A DNA stretch of 64,000 nucleotides from assembly GCF_000321225.1 (NCBI RefSeq), contig NW_004450286.1, positions 1,618,642 through 1,682,641 on the forward strand, given 5' to 3'. This DNA is from Odobenus rosmarus divergens (taxonomy: Eukaryota > Chordata > Mammalia > Carnivora > Odobenidae). Below, in pieces: positions 63,756 through 64,000 of this stretch. Both the position numbers and the translations under genes were made by a program. Numbering within the stretch: the stretch's first letter is position 1; each line of letters starts with the position of its first letter. The notes beneath the pieces are model-generated. The model worked only from the letters and a program-made list of their open reading frames with translations, searched no databases and was not told where the DNA came from.

Positions 63756-64000
63756 CTCGGGCTGCAGCTCAGCTGTGCAGACAAAATAATTCATCTTTCC
63801 ATAGCAATTTCATCCCTGGCTTGGGCTCTACATGCACAAACTCAGTGAGTTTGGGGCAACCCTCCCTTTCTGCCAGGAGGAGTTGGAGTTACTTATATAA
63901 GCCTGGGTGCTGCAGGGAATTGGCATGGCCAGAAGCACTGGGGCATCTCTTGATGGAGCTCTTGAGACACAGGCATCCATCCACGAAGCTTATCACCACA
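63756..64000. other. Unique stretch with TATA-like site
   Basis: TATATAAG at 63894-63901 in moderately GC-rich DNA. No exon is recognised before the window ends. Confidence 0.35.

Noticed and set aside
1..64000. CRISPR arrays, bacterial operons, phage or plasmid features
   Set aside because: The sequence is plainly vertebrate nuclear DNA; no such structure occurs.

Overview
This window looks like nuclear DNA from a carnivoran, most likely an arctoid (bear, seal or mustelid group). It holds eight tRNA-derived Can-SINE copies with the typical opening GGCGCCTGGGTGGCTCAG, CT-rich inner part and AATAAA/poly-A end, plus a short 3' piece of a young carnivore-type LINE-1. The remaining repeats are the general placental set: MIR, L2, old L1M, MER5A and MER20 hAT relics, and MLT1-type LTRs. 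Two runs of N inside (ATGG)n arrays show it comes from a draft assembly. The arctoid placement is an inference from the SINE and L1 sequence style, not a database result.

I found no protein-coding exon, tRNA gene or other intact gene that I can defend. The open frames are short, lie on both strands, often overlap MIR, L2, L1 or (ATGG)n DNA, and resemble no protein I recognise. The window therefore reads as intergenic or deep intronic sequence. The only recognisable non-repeat RNA gene derivative is a truncated 5S rRNA pseudogene at 19.88 kb.

Layout. 1-11 kb is GC-rich, with many MIR copies, a CpG-rich LTR on the minus strand (5121-5636), one old short Can-SINE and one L1M 3' end. 11.3-12.6 kb is an antisense L1M. 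12.6-19 kb is mostly unique with MIR/L2 relics and a palindromic element at 15.8 kb. 18.9-20.6 kb is a cluster of a Can-SINE, an old LTR, the 5S pseudogene and an antisense L1M. 20.6-43.4 kb is GC-rich, gene-free and MIR-dense, with an (ATGG)n array at 26.3 kb, a Can-SINE inserted into MER20 at 36.7 kb and an L1M 3' end at 38.2 kb. 43.4-45.6 kb is a sense L1 containing a nested antisense young L1 piece. 45.6-54.5 kb is GC-rich again, with a perfect CTCF-type motif, paired MER5A relics, a second (ATGG)n array and a 48-bp exact local duplication. 54.5-59.5 kb is AT-rich and built of L1M sequence with two Can-SINEs and an MLT1-type LTR nested inside. 59.5-64 kb returns to mixed unique DNA with three more MIR copies and two more Can-SINEs.

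The most notable observations are small rearrangements and retroposition footprints rather than a gene system: (1) a 5S rRNA copy cut off at nucleotide 87-90, without a poly-A tail and flanked by a 16-bp target-site duplication; (2) a 48-bp exact duplication 1.5 kb apart whose second copy sits between 13-bp direct repeats, as expected from a replication template switch; (3) an LTR that retains a TATA box, poly-A signal and CpG-rich U3; (4) a 27-bp higher-order unit inside an (ATGG)n array; (5) two adjoining quasi-palindromes made of the same 13-mer in an L1; (6) a 15/15 CTCF consensus match abutting a CACGTG E-box. All repeat assignments were made by eye from remembered family consensus features; boundaries are approximate unless target-site duplications are given.
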